Below are positions 33,900 through 48,385 of a stretch of 64,000 bases of DNA, piece after piece (position 1 is the stretch's first letter; each line of letters begins with the position of its first letter). The translations under genes and the position numbers were made by a program. The stretch is from Sclerodactyla briareus. Its lineage: Eukaryota; Echinodermata; Holothuroidea; Dendrochirotida; Sclerodactylidae. The notes under the pieces were generated by a model. The model ran no database searches and was not told the DNA's origin. It saw only the letters and a list, made by a program, of their open reading frames with translations. Location of the stretch: the NCBI GenBank assembly GCA_026419785.1, contig JAODTK010002987.1, forward strand, positions 186,001 to 250,000, written 5' to 3'.

Positions 33900-36800
33900 T
33901 CACACTGAATGGATGATCACTCATGGTGAGTAGACGGTCCCTGTTTTTGGAGTAGATATGATTGACACTCATGTTAGGAAGGGGGACGAGGCCTGAGGAA
34001 ATCCGAAGTATGTCGAATATCTCAAAGATCATACATCTTATTTTTTGATGACATCAGTGAAGAGTGCTAACTTTGAGAGTACCTCATTATTATTCATGAG
34101 GGGCATGTGTACAAGCAGCCACTTTGACCATGTGGGTGAAAGCTTATTGGCGGTAAAAGGAAACAGATGATCCCTGTTGTTTCTTGAATGTTTTGTGCTA
34201 ATCAAATTAGTATTCATGAATGCGCAAGGTGAAGCAGAATTACAAAATGTTGATAGCTTGGCATTGGTATTACGGCTTTTGTACTGTGGTGATCATGGCC
34301 AAATATGAACATGACTCCTATCGAGGTAATTTCAGCTCTCGATAGAAAGTCCCTAAATGTTAGATAATGTTAGTATGTTGTTATTCATCTGTCGTGCGAA
34401 TCATTCATGAAAGCTCATGCCTTGAAAAGGGATCTGGCGGCAACCACCCACCCCCTTCCAATCATTGAATTTTCAGCTCCCTAACATTGAGAGGTACATG
34501 TTATATCGTTTGCGTTATAAATCGTTTTTACAAACAACCGTGAGAAGGCTTTTTCCATTCTGTATGGATGGAATGTTTTCACATTCTGCTCGATTCGATG
34601 CTGGGATGCAATGAAGTGCAAAACTGCATAATGAGGTGGAAGAGCCATATTTAGTAGTAGTAAGAGCACTATTTAGTGGTTCATGTAGACTGTACAGTAG
34701 ATGCGTATGCGTCAGCTTAGAAAAAAAATAAAACAATTTGTTAATTAGTGGACTACTAAACTTGACCCTGCACAGTCGAATTGACTGATACTGTATGTAG
34801 GCTTGAAATGCGTCATGGGGAAGTTTTTAATTTCCTTCACTCTGGTCACCTCCCGAAATAGAATACCCCAGAACTATCCTGTCACAAACCATCAGAGAAA
34901 GTACGTATATTATAACAACAACAAGCGCGACTCGATCGGAAACGTCTCGGTAGCTGCGTGAAATTTTAGCTTGGAATGACCTCCAAATGATACTTCTACA
35001 TCTACATGATACAACCCTGGCATAACCCTTCAACAAATTATGTGAACTAGAACGCGGAAACACTGCTACTGCTCTACTGTTTGCATTTTGCTATGTGAAC
35101 AAACCGGCATACAACGTCAAGTTAGCCTTGTGAAAACACTGATCTGATACCGTTGCATTCACGTGGCTTTTTAATGACGGGATGATAACGCGAGGTGGGT
35201 CTCCTCGATGATCCGACAGCCTGTTATCTTGAACACGATCTTCATGACGTGTTTGTTTGCCTGTACTCTTGTTCAAGACGGGGTGATCCACCTTGACGCG
35301 TGCGTTATTCCATGTGAACACAGGCCTATAGCTAGACCCTTTTCCATCATGTTATTTATGTGTCGCAATATTCAACGAATAAATTCGAAGACGTTGGCCA
35401 GTAGGGTTAAGTAACTGTTGGTTCATGTGCATTCATATATACCATGGAAGATGTGGTAATTTTGTGACTTACAGTACCATGAAAGATGGTTGAGGTGGCG
35501 TACACCTCATTGCAATTTCATGTTCGCCGTCAATTTCGCTATCATGTTGATCGACCACAGTGAGTGTGAGTGATTGTAGAACTATTTAATTAGAGCCTCA
35601 TTGTACATGTGATTCATGACAGTACAATCGGAGCTTTCAGCGATCCAGTATACATTTGAAATACACCTGGCATTCTCTCGTGAAGACAACAACGCGATAT
35701 AATAGGCCTTACCGACTAGCGTATTGTCTCCCTCAAAAGAAGATTCAGCGCTCCGCAGCAAATAGTTGTCATCTGTACTAAACGATGATACATGAAAACG
35801 GTCTATTTGAAGTAAACTACAAAACAGTTAGGGGAATGCCTTACTCCACCATATTCAGCTGATTTGTTGTAGCTTTATCGATTGTTTTGGAATCACTTTC
35901 CTGTTTGAATGAGTGTCGCAAGTATTGATATCGACTTGCTAATCTAGTGCCAGTTATTATTGTCTTCTGCGTTAGACTCTTTCTTTCGGCGTCATCTGAA
36001 CGTTCGCAAGTCTGCGCCTCACAAAATGACATATATTATGAAATAGAAATTCTGATTGAATCCGCCAGTTTCAGTCTTTTGGTTTGTAGTAGCATATAAA
36101 TAATTATACTGCGGAATATCTTTTGTGTTATTGTTATTACCGTCAACTAAATACCCTTCTTGATGATGTGAGTGGTACCAAGGGATTGCTGGTGCAGTAA
36201 ATCGGCTCGTATCTTCACGAACCGAAATATGGTTAAAAAAAAAAAAAAAAAAAAAACTTTGTTGTCTACTGACCACCCGAGGCCCTAATCACTGCTGGAA
36301 CCACATCAGTGCTGGCAATCTCACAACCTTTCTATTTCTACCCGTCGCGTTGAAGGATCTATTATCATGCGTGATTTCCCCCGTTTGTCCAGAACAGTAG
36401 TCAGCTTTTTTTCTCTCTTTTTTCTGATGCAAGGGTAAACTCGAGTAGCTGGAAAAGTTTTACCTTTTTAACAGAGGGCCTTCGACAATAACAAAAATAA
36501 TGAAGTTGAACAAAGAACGGGAAGACGTTTGCAAGAACAGATATAAACATTCAGCAAAATGGAGCCATAAATGCCCCACTGTAAAAAAAAAAACGAAGAG
36601 AACTGTAGAAAAACCCTGGGAACGAGAAATTGAAAATACGGAACAGACCAATTCGGAACACAAAAAACAATACAAAAAAATAAAATTTATCAAGATGCTT
36701 GATTTAAATAAGACAGTCAAAGGTTGTTAAGGAGATGACCCCGGTTCTGCATTCATTGGGCATTCATTCCAATTTTTTGCAACAAATAAGAGAAAGTATT

Positions 36801-39800
36801 CTGTGTTTGGGCGCTTTCCACCGTGTGTAGATTTCCATGTGTCCGTCCCCCCCCCTTCATATAAACCATCCAGAATTTGTCTGTTCCTCTTGTTTAGTAC
36901 TGAGGTCATACCGTCCCGCGCCATTCACTCGGCTAGGTCGTCCCCTTAGTAATTCGGTCTATTATTCTATAATTGTTCATTCCCGAAGTTGGTCTAATCT
37001 ACTCAGCGTCAGAAATGGGTGGTATGCCTGTTGTTCCACCATATATTTCCGTTTGAGTGAGGCTGTCAGAGTCTCCCTACGTTGGTGTTCTAGTTGCATC
37101 TTCAAGAGAGGTTGGTGCGGCTTGCTATCGCAGTTTAAATGTCCTTCTCGCATTCCTGGGTCATGGAATCTTCCGCTCGAATACCTTGGCCGTTCAGGAA
37201 TTGGGAATAAATGATATATTTGTTTGATATGAGCTATATATTAACTGGAGAGGACATCAGAGCGCGTTATTGTGTGCCCCTGTTCAATTTCCGGCAGAGA
37301 ACACAAAACTCGAAGTGAGGAGGCGCCCTATACTATTGTGTGTTTTTTTAAAAAAACATTGTGTGAAAACCACATTCAGTGATTTTCGCTCTCTATATGC
37401 GAATGTTCTCGAACAGGACCCCCCGAAAATACCGTCGTTGTTCCAAAGAAAGATGGTATATCATAGTGCAAGATTCTGCAACATTTTCCAGTGGGGTACC
37501 CTGTTTCAGACAAACGCGGAAAATCAGACTCTATTACGGAAGCACACGAAACAACATGATAATTCGGGAGGAACAAAAATGAAATCGATTGCGTTGGCAG
37601 AAACACCATATTTTAGGCGTAAGGTATGACATCACGGAGTGAACTAGCGCTTAATATTGTGAAGCTGGAATTGAAGGAGGCTGTTTGTTAAACGAACATA
37701 TTCATTTACACGAAATGCTTATCATGTCGCCTGAATGCCATGTCCCTATAAAAACCCCTGTCAAGTGACGGGCGATGTTAGCATAGCAACGAGGGACTCC
37801 ACAATGACTTCTTCGGTTTTGTATAGGAGCTTAAGTACAGCATGTCGGGGCTTGGTGTTTTGGATTTGGATGGGGGGACTTACTTGGTTCCTCTCGCTCA
37901 CCATCTGAAAATATGGGTCATCTCTTCTGGAAATTCATTCGGCATTCTTCCTTTCAGTAATTGGCAATATCTGTATAATATACGGGAAGTAGTAACCCGT
38001 TGACACCAGCATCCATGGGGTACTCAGCGATAACTGTTTCATCCATGAGCTAGGTGAGTAAATGGTGTGCTTCCCTCCATCATGTAGCAGTGTCGGGAAC
38101 CAAGCATTATGAGAGACTCTTGCATGGTATCGGCCCCGTAAGTTAGAATAAATATGTCATTGCGATTATCGCTCTGATGTAAAATCTGAAGAATGAATTT
38201 AGATTCATTGGGAGGTGAAATTGCACCACGTGGACCACAACGACTTGTAACCTTGACCCTAATTACCTCACCAAGTCATTTGAGTGGATAAGGAGATAAG
38301 TGATGGAAACGGAGTTGAAAAGTCTTTGTAGGCACAGCATTGAGTAGTTTTGACCTGGTTACATTATCTCACTCCAGGTGATCCAGGTAACTCAGCGCAT
38401 CGTTCACTGCTGCTCGAAACAATTGTTGTGTAACCAACCGAGAATCCACCAACCACAGGGGCCCACCACGCGGGCGGGAGAATGTGAAGTACTTATTTAT
38501 TCACCTGAAGAAAAATATAAAAAATAGATTACACATCTCTAGGCTTTCTGGAATCTGTACTAGAGTTGCATTGGGCAGTGTCGCTAGTAAATAAACTTAC
38601 GAATCAAAATTCGGCAACAATTGCATTGAATGTTTGAAGCTTCCGTATGTATGACCAATACATTGCGAATTATTTACGAAGTCGAAGGACAGTCAGGTAA
38701 CATCGGGAACTCAATATGCGATTGAATACACGGATGCCACTATTCCAAAACCACTAGCACACCTTTACACAAACTCCCAATCTGGCACAATCCCAAAAGG
38801 TATTTTAGGCAATTCGTAGAATGATTGGCAGATATTCACACTCATTCGTCGGACCTCCTGCCCTAGAGACACGCTTTGTACCCAGTCATATCCAGCGTAC
38901 CCCTCTATATACCCGCTTCCCTAATTCCTCCTATGTTTATCTCCCTTCCGCGGAGATCCAGATTCGTTTCTTGCATGGTTGCAAAACTGCTCCGAAGCCA
39001 CACTCTGAGCGCGAAATACCGTGAAGCGGAGTATCTTCCTAATACGTGTAATATCAATGAGGAAATCTCATTCAATCCGGAAACTGGAATGCCTATTTGC
39101 AATGAATGAAATTGTGAGTCAATCAACCTTCAACTAGTTTATGTCCGTATTTTAAAAAATAAGACACACTGAGGAAAGAGAGGTTTGCAACGAAACCGCC
39201 ATCGTCGTTTCCTCAGGAATGGAACTTTGCAATGTCGGATTACTTATACGGAGACAATGCATAATGGCATGGTTTCACAATATCACATTAGGTTTACAAA
39301 CGTGGCAGACGATTCCTGCCACGATATTCAGACTGAACATAATCTTGGATTGCGATATTGGCGCGCGCTTGTACTGCGTACCTTTTAAACCCTTCCTGGG
39401 GAATCCTGAGCGCGGAATAAGAATTCAGGTATGACATGATTGAGAATGTTCAGATATAGCCCATATCTGTCCTATATCATATATGCCTCAATATGAACTA
39501 GCTTTTATCTCGTTTTATGTAGCCCATATATGTAGTTAGACAACTGATTCATCTTGCCCAGACAGAAACATTTCATATGCGGCCCGCCGTCGCCGTATGT
39601 TTCTTGACTTCATATCTGATTTCATATATATTATACCTGCTCCATTTTACGACCCAAATTGAACACAAAAAACCCAATGAAAAACAATTGGTCTAGCCAT
39701 GACAAGCGCAATTCATTCGGATATAAACAATGTTATTGCCATTACCAAAAAGATCAAACCTTTCAGGATATAAAGTCAATATCGATATAGGTAACTTATA

Positions 39801-39951
39801 CATCGTCCAAATAATGGTTCACACGTTACGGACCGCATTGATCGTAACCGAAAAAGTAAGAATTTTATATGGTTGAATGACCTAAAAGAAGACTCGATCG
39901 GATCTCACGTGTCTTTGTCCCCACTTATAGTGTTACCCCAACCTATACAAT
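33900..39951. other. Anonymous sequence, no supported gene
   Basis: Open frames up to 125 codons (36837-37214, 37270-37629, 36500-36730) show no recognisable domain. The last of these is lysine-rich because of A-rich DNA. A 22 bp poly-A run lies at 36235-36256. Several ATTCATGA words occur between 34080 and 34410 but do not form a regular array. Confidence 0.45.
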
Positions 39952-40075
39952 ATGTTTATATATAATATTATATATATATATCTATATATATATATATATA
40001 TATATATTAGATATATATATATAGATTATATATATCATATATATATATCTATATATATATATATATATTATATAA
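39952..40075. repeat. (TA)n tract
   Basis: About 124 bp of TA repeat with GATA and TATC interruptions. No retroelement remnant was found next to it. A related phrase, CCGG(A/G)GTGACTCCC, occurs twice downstream (40210 and 40390). Confidence 0.95.
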
Positions 40076-43000
40076 TCCCAGAACACCCATAATTCTTTCA
40101 GCCGAAGATGTAATATGACCCAAGGGGCCTTTACTGTACAATTAAATTGAAATTGCTTACGTTCACAACGGTGAGTAGGGCCTAGCCTTATTTGCTTAAG
40201 TTCAACACATCCGGAGTGACTCCCACCGCTGCAACCACCATGTAGAACTTAAAGATAAATGAACTCAACGCTAGGGTGTTAGTTACGCTTCAAATTATAT
40301 TGCAAACTAACGGATCCGCGTTATCAATGGTGATCGAAAAAGGTAACAAGAGCTCTTATAAAAACGAACATAACCGCTTCTCCAGCAACTCCGGGGTGAC
40401 TCCCTCGCCCAAACGAACACACCAAAATTTAACACAAAAGACATTACTATTTCCGAACAACAATAACGAAATGAAACAAAAGCAACATGAATTTCGACAC
40501 CATACAATGGACTATACTGAGTGATTGGGACAATCCCCGATATATATATATAGGGATGTTTCATCCGCATAGGATGGTCACTGGGGTAGACAGCACACCG
40601 TTCACCTAAAGTACGCTGTTTTCTTCGAGTAAGGTAGACGGAACATTGAATTGCATTTTCACATGAACAATAAAACACGTAGTTTTTCTTAATAAGAATG
40701 TCATGATTAACCAAGTCAGAAAACCCATCGTAGATCTTGAAATACTGTTCCTATGCCGTAACCATCCAGCCATCCAATCATCCAGTTGTCAATGAGTAAT
40801 TTGTCTGATCCAGACGGCGCAATACGTGGAGAGGGTATGCACTTTAGTCCAGAGAGGAATGAACATGTTCTCCAACAGTTAGAATAAAACTGGCAAAACA
40901 GAAATTGGACGGCTAATTTGATACATCCAAGCTTGAGTCATCTATATGAAGGCGGAATTACTTCTGATGTTTCCAACGGGGGATGGAAATAAATAAAACT
41001 CCTAATACTGTTGTTAAGATGTGTGTATACTCCCAGTATTCTTCATGTGATACCTTCAACATGATGTCATACAATACAATCAAGGCCAATGGCTCTACTT
41101 GAGTCCAAATTCTTCAAAATTGGAATACAAATTCCTCCGAAAACTCTGGAATGAGAGAGGTTGTATCGTCAGACAATTGAAAAAACACCAATTGTAAACA
41201 CGTCTCATCTGAGTCATACTTCCTCTGAAATGAACCTATATATATACTGGTGACGGAAGGAAAAAAGAAAAGATTGAAAGCTTCAGTACACCTGAGGATC
41301 TGAAGAACCAGTGGCATGCATTACCAATACATTACCCTATTAACATATTGCGAAAGTTCTTGAACATTGGCGAACAATTTGTCCTGAGCCTTTTATTACC
41401 GTTGTTCATGGCAATGCTGATTGAAAACAGTTTTCCTTTGCCGCGCGAATCTCGAATGACACCTCATTTCTACAATATCAGATACGCATATTATTTCTTA
41501 CGTAATTCAATGGAAACTAATCTCGGTTGTTGTTCTTTTCCCTCTTTTTACTCCCAGGGTGCATGCTTATTTACAAAATTCCTCCAAATCATTACCAGTT
41601 TTGGAGGCTGATATCTGTACCGTTTTCTGTTAATATGTATGTGTGTTTCTGTTGTTATACAAATGTGATCCAGTCAAATAGTTACGGTACTAAAGTTTTT
41701 ACCCGCGAAAACTACACATGGCTCAGCCGATCTCTCCGACTTTCGAGTCGTGCTCTTGATTAATGGCCTAGCCACCTCAGTCCTCAGCGTGATGTGTATC
41801 AACAGATACTAACGATCCAGTGCCAACGTTGTATGGAGCCACTGATGTTACGATCGCTCTGCTGAGGTTCTTCTTGCGGTTCTAAAAGCCCAATTAACTA
41901 GCGAGAAAGGCAGTGCGCTCGGCCTCCTGAGCGAAATGATGTAGGTTTATTGACTCGTCAAATGAGCTTCGCTTATAATTAAGGGAACAGCTCCATTATT
42001 TTCTCAAGAGTAACAATGAATTTAGGGCGGGCCCTAACGTCTGTTCCATCAACTGTGAGCAACTGTCCACAGTCCCCGACGCCAAGACAAACTTCCTTTC
42101 TTCGCAAAACGACAATGTTTGTGTTGTTTATTTCACCTTATTCTACAGGGGAATGTCATTAACCATATTGAGCCAAACGTTGGTCAGTTCAGGGAGGAGT
42201 GGTATGTTTCAATATATACATTGCTGATGAATGCCTTTTTCTAATGAACACTTGGGTGTGACGGAGCAACGAATATCCCTCTTTTACAATTGCGCGATGG
42301 CTAGTGTGTTGGTTTTCCAAATGACGACACAACATATTTTTCCTCCATTGGCAATTACGAATATTGCTGGAACGACCTAGTAGTGTTTTCTGTGATCAAC
42401 TAAGCAGGCACGTGCAACACGTTGAATTACTGCGTACGCTTGAATCCCTAGTGAGTAAATGTTTCCAAGTGCCTCAGTCATCTTCAGTTAACTATTGCAG
42501 TTTCCTGTGGGCACCTCTCTCCGATTGGAGGCCTAACGATATTGCGCTAAGATCAGTGCAGCCACCGAAAGCCACTGGGGATTGGACTACATTGATTCAG
42601 TCAGGGTACAGCCAGGGTCGTTCCGTTAGAGTTCTCGTTCAAGGGGTTGACTCCCTTTCCATAATCTGTTAGCAAGGGGGTGGGGTTTCCTTTCAAACGC
42701 CAGAGATCCCATCGTGATTATCATCTTTGTGGTGTTGTGAAGATTTCGGCTGACGCCATACTGAAGATGTCCTGCGCGAAGCGCTCGGGTTCCCAGAGTT
42801 CGATGGAGAAGAAAGACCCACTAGTCGTGGTTTCGTAAGTGGGGGGTGCTAGTGGATGACGAGTAGTAATTTCTCCGCAACGCCTCCGCACGGTCGTTTC
42901 TTCAACTTGAGACAGACAGTTCCAGTTCCTGGAGGTACTAGAGCCTCCTCTCATTCCGTGAGAATGTCTGCTCCATCTTCTGATGAGGAAACTTAGAAGG

Positions 43001-44109
43001 CTAGGCATTGGTGTGACAGCTCTACTCCGCAGTGCGGATAGTCGAGTTTGGAATCATTTCAGGTGGTCACACCTTTTATTTATCTCTTGTCAGCATACGC
43101 AATGTCGTCAAGCCACCATATTTCCTTGGTAGCACTTTTCAAACACATAGTGTGTAATGCGACGGAGGATCGCCGATATTATACTGTGGGTACTCTTCTA
43201 TCTATCACGACCCCCCCCCCCAAACAGCGGGAAACGTGATTTAGTGAGACAGGCGTCATACGTTCCACTCAGGTCAGTGTGTGATGGGGTTCCCATGTGT
43301 TGACCCAAACGGCCTCTGCTGATGTCCACCAGGTTTGACTTGGGTCCATCATTTCACAAATTGGGCAATGGGCACGAAACTAACAAATTTGTATGGCGTG
43401 CAATAACTTCGCAATGTAATGTCGTATCAAGACAAGGGTTTGGGACACTGGCTGCCAACCTGCGTTCCTCATGTTAGTATTGATGGTGACTAAGACCTCC
43501 GAGGGAAGTAGAAATTCTAATGGAGTGATCTTGTGATATCCGAGTTAACTATGAGGTACTACGGTAGGGCGCGGTTATTGCATACTACGTCCTTAGCTAT
43601 TGGGTGAATTATATATAGGTAGCTGTGCGTACGACAGATGTTTGTTTCCATTGCTTAAGTATCAGGGTTCAGCGTTTCCTCCTATTAAGCATTCTGATTA
43701 GTTACGCCATAATATTGCTCCTCGACATGCCTATCATCACAGAAACGGCATACGGAATTAGGGAACTATAATCCTGTGTGTCACTAGAATTTGGGACCCA
43801 CTAAGATTGCGCTATAGGTACGTCCGAATGTCGAAGTCGCCTGAAGTGTGAATGCAGGATCGCCGTGTCGATATCTATGTACATGTACTAATTGTACTTC
43901 GTTAAAACCTCCAGCTTCTCGTGTTTTAATTTTTCAATCCCAATCCTCCCATAGCATCATGCACGTTCTCAAGGACTGCAGGTCCATTCATGTTACGCAT
44001 ATGCTATCATTATATGTTGGAAGTGAGGTAAAGGTCATGAAAACTACTCCCAGGAAGGTGTTACTACGAATGATGCAAAAATTCGAATACCTTCCCGTAG
44101 AAATGAAAA
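40076..44109. other. Anonymous sequence, no supported gene
   Basis: No family is recognised in the longer frames (40307-40714 minus, 42364-42672 plus, 42721-43008 minus). A C-run at 43211-43221 is a homopolymer. Nothing else stands out. Confidence 0.45.
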
Positions 44110-44111
44110 TC

Positions 44112-44146
<35 letters not shown>

Positions 44147-44169
44147 TATATATATTCAGATATATATAT

Positions 44170-44218
<49 letters not shown>

Positions 44219-44246
44219 TTTTTCGTTTTTTTATATATATATATAA
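44110..44246. repeat. (TA)n tract with T-run
   Basis: TA repeat interrupted by a T-rich segment (44215-44231). The open frames on both strands here are I/Y repeats produced by the microsatellite. Confidence 0.95.
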
Positions 44247-44384
44247 TAACGTTCACTGATAACCAACTAGATACACATGTGGAGAATTTACATAGCGCAT
44301 ATTCGAGAATTTATATTGCGCACTTACATGGATTGCATCAAGTGCCCTCATAAATTCGTACTCATGGAGCAACCTGTTGTCTCA

Positions 44385-44545
44385 CACAAGCGTAGGTATA
44401 TGGGCACTGAATGGGCTTTGAACACAGGTTGTATCTTCGCACCTGGTGGAGAGAAGCAACAGGATAAGCACTTTGTCAAGGTTGCAACGGGGACTCGGAA
44501 CCAAACCTCCGAATGGACAAGTCACGCGGACAAACGGTGAGGTTA
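44385..44545 (-). mobile_element. tRNA-derived SINE
   Basis: On the minus strand the order is GTTTGTCCGCGTGACTTGTC, CGGAGGTTTGGTTCCGAGTC (B box near the complement of 44491-44502, with one extra C), GTTGCAACCTTGACAAAGTG, CTTATCCTGTTGCTTCTCTC, then CACCAGGTG. This follows a tRNA head and a conserved body that I recall from echinoderm SINEs ending in a 'CCACCCAGGTGTATAAATGG'-like phrase. The ends are not resolved and no target duplication was found. Confidence 0.6.
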
Positions 44546-46667
44546 AACTGTTGTTATAATTTCTCGTAAAAAGAGCATAGATCAGTCATGACGGATCTCT
44601 TGTGGAAAATGCCTCATGCTCTTAGGCTATATACGACGACGAGAGCACGTCTCTCTATGTACACCAAAAAACGGGCACTTAATGGAAAAGGAATATTTGA
44701 AATGAAACCTGAACAGATATGTCTGGATATATGTTGTTTTCGATCATGTAGGAGGATTTCGTTCGTATCAACGGTATCAGCCGGTCAGTATATCGAACTT
44801 GCGCATTACAATTCAGGTGACGTAGAAGAGTCCGATAGCGATGTAAGATTTGTTCACTCATAGCTTATGTGAATGTACATGCAGATGAGGTATAGCCTAA
44901 GTGGCGAGATATTGGAATGTTTCAAGAAGGGTGAAGCTTGAAATCTGAGTAGAAAGTCGTGATAACTATTTCGATCAGTGTTGTCTAAGGACTATTACTC
45001 AGGCACGGTTAGAACGGCGAAATTGGGGACCGGATCGGTACACCAACTGATATTTTTTTTTTTTTTTTTGGTGAAAAAAAACCATGCGTCAGGAAGCGTT
45101 AATTGTTTTGTATTCAGCGAGGCAGACGAAACCGTGACAAAAAAATGATAATAAATACAATTTGCAAAATAATATTGACCCGTTGGGAATAGGTAGGTAT
45201 ATAGGATGATTAAAATATTTATTATTATTGTTATTCCTGATTGTGCTGTATGCTAGCATAACCTCTGTACCAAGTGGATGCAGCTACTTGAACAACAACC
45301 ATTCGTAGTCACGATATTGAGGCATTTATTGAGTACGGTATGTCGGGGTAATTATATGATGATGATATTTGAACACCACCACGCTACATACCATGCTAAC
45401 GGAAGAATTTTATAAATGATTTAGCAAGGTTGCTCGAAGGCGGCATACTGGAATACGACAAAGATCGACCATCCCTCCGCATGAAACAATCAAACCAGGA
45501 TGTTCTTATACCCTCCCTAGAAGGTTTGGAAAACTTATGCGATTCCAATAAATAGACAAATTTGCTGAGGGTGTAGCAAGCAGCAGATAAATCCACATGG
45601 TTTAGGATAGTTAGTGGCAATGCACCCATCGTATATTGTGTATAGCAAGTGAGCGAGACATGATTACTGTATAACAAAAAATCCCTATGCTGTATTGGGG
45701 GGAGTTAGCTGGCAAGGCACTGCAAAGGAACACTTCCTAGATGAGCATGGCTTGGAACGTTATACTGGAATCTTAGGGTTTGGGTTTTCAAGTGATCACG
45801 CACTGCTAAAATGCGATCGATCTGTCTTCCTCCTATTGAAAAGAGATAGCTGACGCACAGAATCAGCCCCGAAAATACTGACCTGCACTCTGATGTATGG
45901 ATTGGGACATGTGAAAATTACCTAAAAATGTACCAGTCGAATCAACACACCATGAATGGAGGGATTCTGTGGGGCCAAAAGGATGGTTCATTTCCCCTCA
46001 CTCTCTCGTGAACCACAGCCTGTTAGGCAACTAAGCTGCATTCATAATTCTACTGTTAAGTATGCAGGTTCGGTTGGTTATTACTATTCATCTTGATGTA
46101 TATAATTATGTCTGCCAACGATTATTGTCTCTAAACAACATCTGACGCAATTGATGAATTTTGCTTGGACGTTCTCTGCAGAAAGCCTCAATAAAAACAG
46201 GTATTGAAATCAGCACGTTCACACATAGAGTATAATATTGTCATAACAAAGCAGCATGTGGCCCGAGGAACCAGTATGCTAAATCATTCAAAACATGCCG
46301 CAGTGAGACGGCATGAACGGTCGAGCTACAAAAACATGAGCCATCAAACTAGGGACGGCAATTGAAATTAGCACTCGATGTACATGAGAGCTAAACATCA
46401 CCATTTCTCACACGCCCGCTATCCGAGAAACTGCAAGTCATATCGTGTGTTATTGGTTGGAATTAGCCGGGGTGATACTATTGTATTATTGTTCTTTTGC
46501 TCTGTATTTGAGTTCAGCATACATATAATAGTAGAAGAGTGATCCGAAGTAAAACTGAAAAAAAAATGTCCCCTTTTTTGTGGGATAAGGTAGGGGTGAG
46601 GTCGGGAATTCATGTTACGCGAATGTTGAAAAACATGTCAGAAGACGGCTGAAATGGCAACTGAAAT
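44546..46667. other. Anonymous sequence, no supported gene
   Basis: No recognisable domain in the frames at 44588-44863 or 45396-45677. An 18 bp T-run at 45053-45069 is followed by an A-run. Otherwise unremarkable. Confidence 0.45.
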
Positions 46668-46957
46668 TCTAGGAAGGCCTAAAAAGGCAATTTGAATGTG
46701 AAGAAGAACACTATCGTCAACATTGTAGCGTGGATGCGGAACAGCGTATTGAAATATTCGGCAACAGGGAGGTCATGGAACCACTGTATATTCAACTTGA
46801 GCAACTTAAACATCAAAGAGGAAGGTCAAAACGACAGGTGGCCAAAATACGACATGCTAAAATCCGTATTACCTCGCAAATATTTACTCACGGCGCATTG
46901 CCGTTTGGGTACTACTTTTCGTCTACTGGGACCAAAACGACCCGGGTTTTAGAATAA
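46668..46957 (+). CDS. Candidate terminal exon, unknown protein
   Basis: A frame opens directly after AAATTCTAG, a possible 3' splice acceptor at about 46667-46669, and runs EGLKRQFECEEEHYRQHC through VDAEQRIEIFGNREVMEPLY to a TAA stop at 46955-46957. The residues are rich in E, Q, K and R with a heptad-like middle (LYIQLEQLKHQRG), unlike the random frames nearby. A polyadenylation signal lies 17 bases after the stop. No family is recognised, and the polypyrimidine tract before the acceptor is weak. It may be a host gene's last exon or a retroelement fragment. Confidence 0.3.
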
Positions 46958-46973
46958 TCGTTTTGTTTTGCTG

Positions 46974-46979
46974 AATAAA
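46974..46979 (+). promoter_or_regulatory. Possible polyadenylation signal AATAAA
   Basis: AATAAA follows the stop of the candidate terminal exon at a plausible distance. The motif is common by chance in AT-rich DNA, so the support is its position only. Confidence 0.3.
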
Positions 46980-47942
46980 AGCGCAATGAAACCCAATTAA
47001 CAATTAATCGGTACTTCTGTCTGTCCATTATTCGCTGTGAGCTTGATAAGCATATGTACTCGCTTATCTGGAAACTCACCCCCAGCCTCATTTTTTGCCT
47101 AAACCCTTCAAAATTAGTCAATGTACTGATTAGGGAGTCTCTCGTACTTATCTCGGGGGGACAGCTATGATCAACGTGGGTGCACAAAAATGCATAGAGA
47201 AGGGAAGCATCGCACCACTACATCCAACATCGTTTGCTATCACAGAGAACATGGCTACTGTAATCAACCTAAAAAAAAATCATTTGAATCGAAAGGGGTT
47301 ATTTGAGTAGCGCGGATGGAATAAAGCATTTCGGAGCTCTCTTTTTACCTAAACAGACTGGGACTGTTCGGGTCTCTCTGGTAAATCGGCTCAACCATCT
47401 TTTCTTTGAAGGGTAGGCTAACACATTCTCGTGGAAGGAACGAATGAGTGAGGCAGGGAAGCCAACTTCCTTGCACCAGTCATACGCCGGTGTACTTCAC
47501 TCTCAAACAGCTATTGACGTTCCCTCAAAACGTAAATGACCAGCCCCAAACAGCTCTGAAAAGAGGACGCGTACCCGAGAGACAACTTTAGAGGATCACA
47601 CTGTCCTACTAACGCTGGCAAGCGTGAACACCTATACGTGATTTAGAGAAGCTGGAGTCATCTATTTTGCCAAGGGTCACAATCAGTTAAACTTTTCAGA
47701 CATGTGTTAATGTCATTTACCGATTCGTGTAGACCTAGATTACCGCTCGAAGTATGGGTCATTGCGTAGAAAGGGTTCTGAAGGTTCATAGAGCTTCTCT
47801 CTTTATTCCCGCACTAAGAGTGCTTAGAACCTGTGATAGGTGTTCGGGTGGTCCCATTAATAGTATACTAGCCGGTTTTTGCATACGATGCCATAGAGGG
47901 GCCCAACGTCGTAATCATTCGGGTTTCACCACGACGCATTGA
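46980..47942. other. Anonymous sequence, no supported gene
   Basis: Nothing is recognisable. Short frames (46912-47187 minus, 47754-47942 plus) have no motif. Confidence 0.45.
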
Positions 47943-48287
47943 GCACACGTACACCGCGCTCCAAATCAGTAATCCTAACACATTACACACGCCTCTACTA
48001 GGCATATGTACACGCTCTCCAAATCAGTCGTCTTACACACCACACACGCCCCCTACCGAGGATACGCTACAAAGTCTCCAAATCAGTGTTCTACACACAT
48101 ACCCACGCTCCCCTACGAGGCAAACGTACACGCTCTCTCCATGCAGCCATCTTAGCAACACACACACACTCGCCCACTACGAGGCATACGTACACGCTCC
48201 ACAATCAGTCGCTCTGCACACATACACACGCTCCCCTACGAGGCATACGTACACGCTCTAAATCAGCCATCTTCCACCCACACAACA

Positions 48288-48318
<31 letters not shown>

Positions 48319-48353
48319 CAAACAAACACACAAAACACACACACACACACACC

Positions 48354-48385
<32 letters not shown>

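Noticed and set aside
34080..34410. Recurring ATTCATGA words as a tandem array
   Set aside because: Spacing is irregular and the sequence between words is unrelated.
43848..44256. Open frames on both strands with I/Y repeats
   Set aside because: They are produced by the (TA)n tract. The same applies to frames at 15608-15862, 3876-4067, 48661-48918 and 56422-56652.
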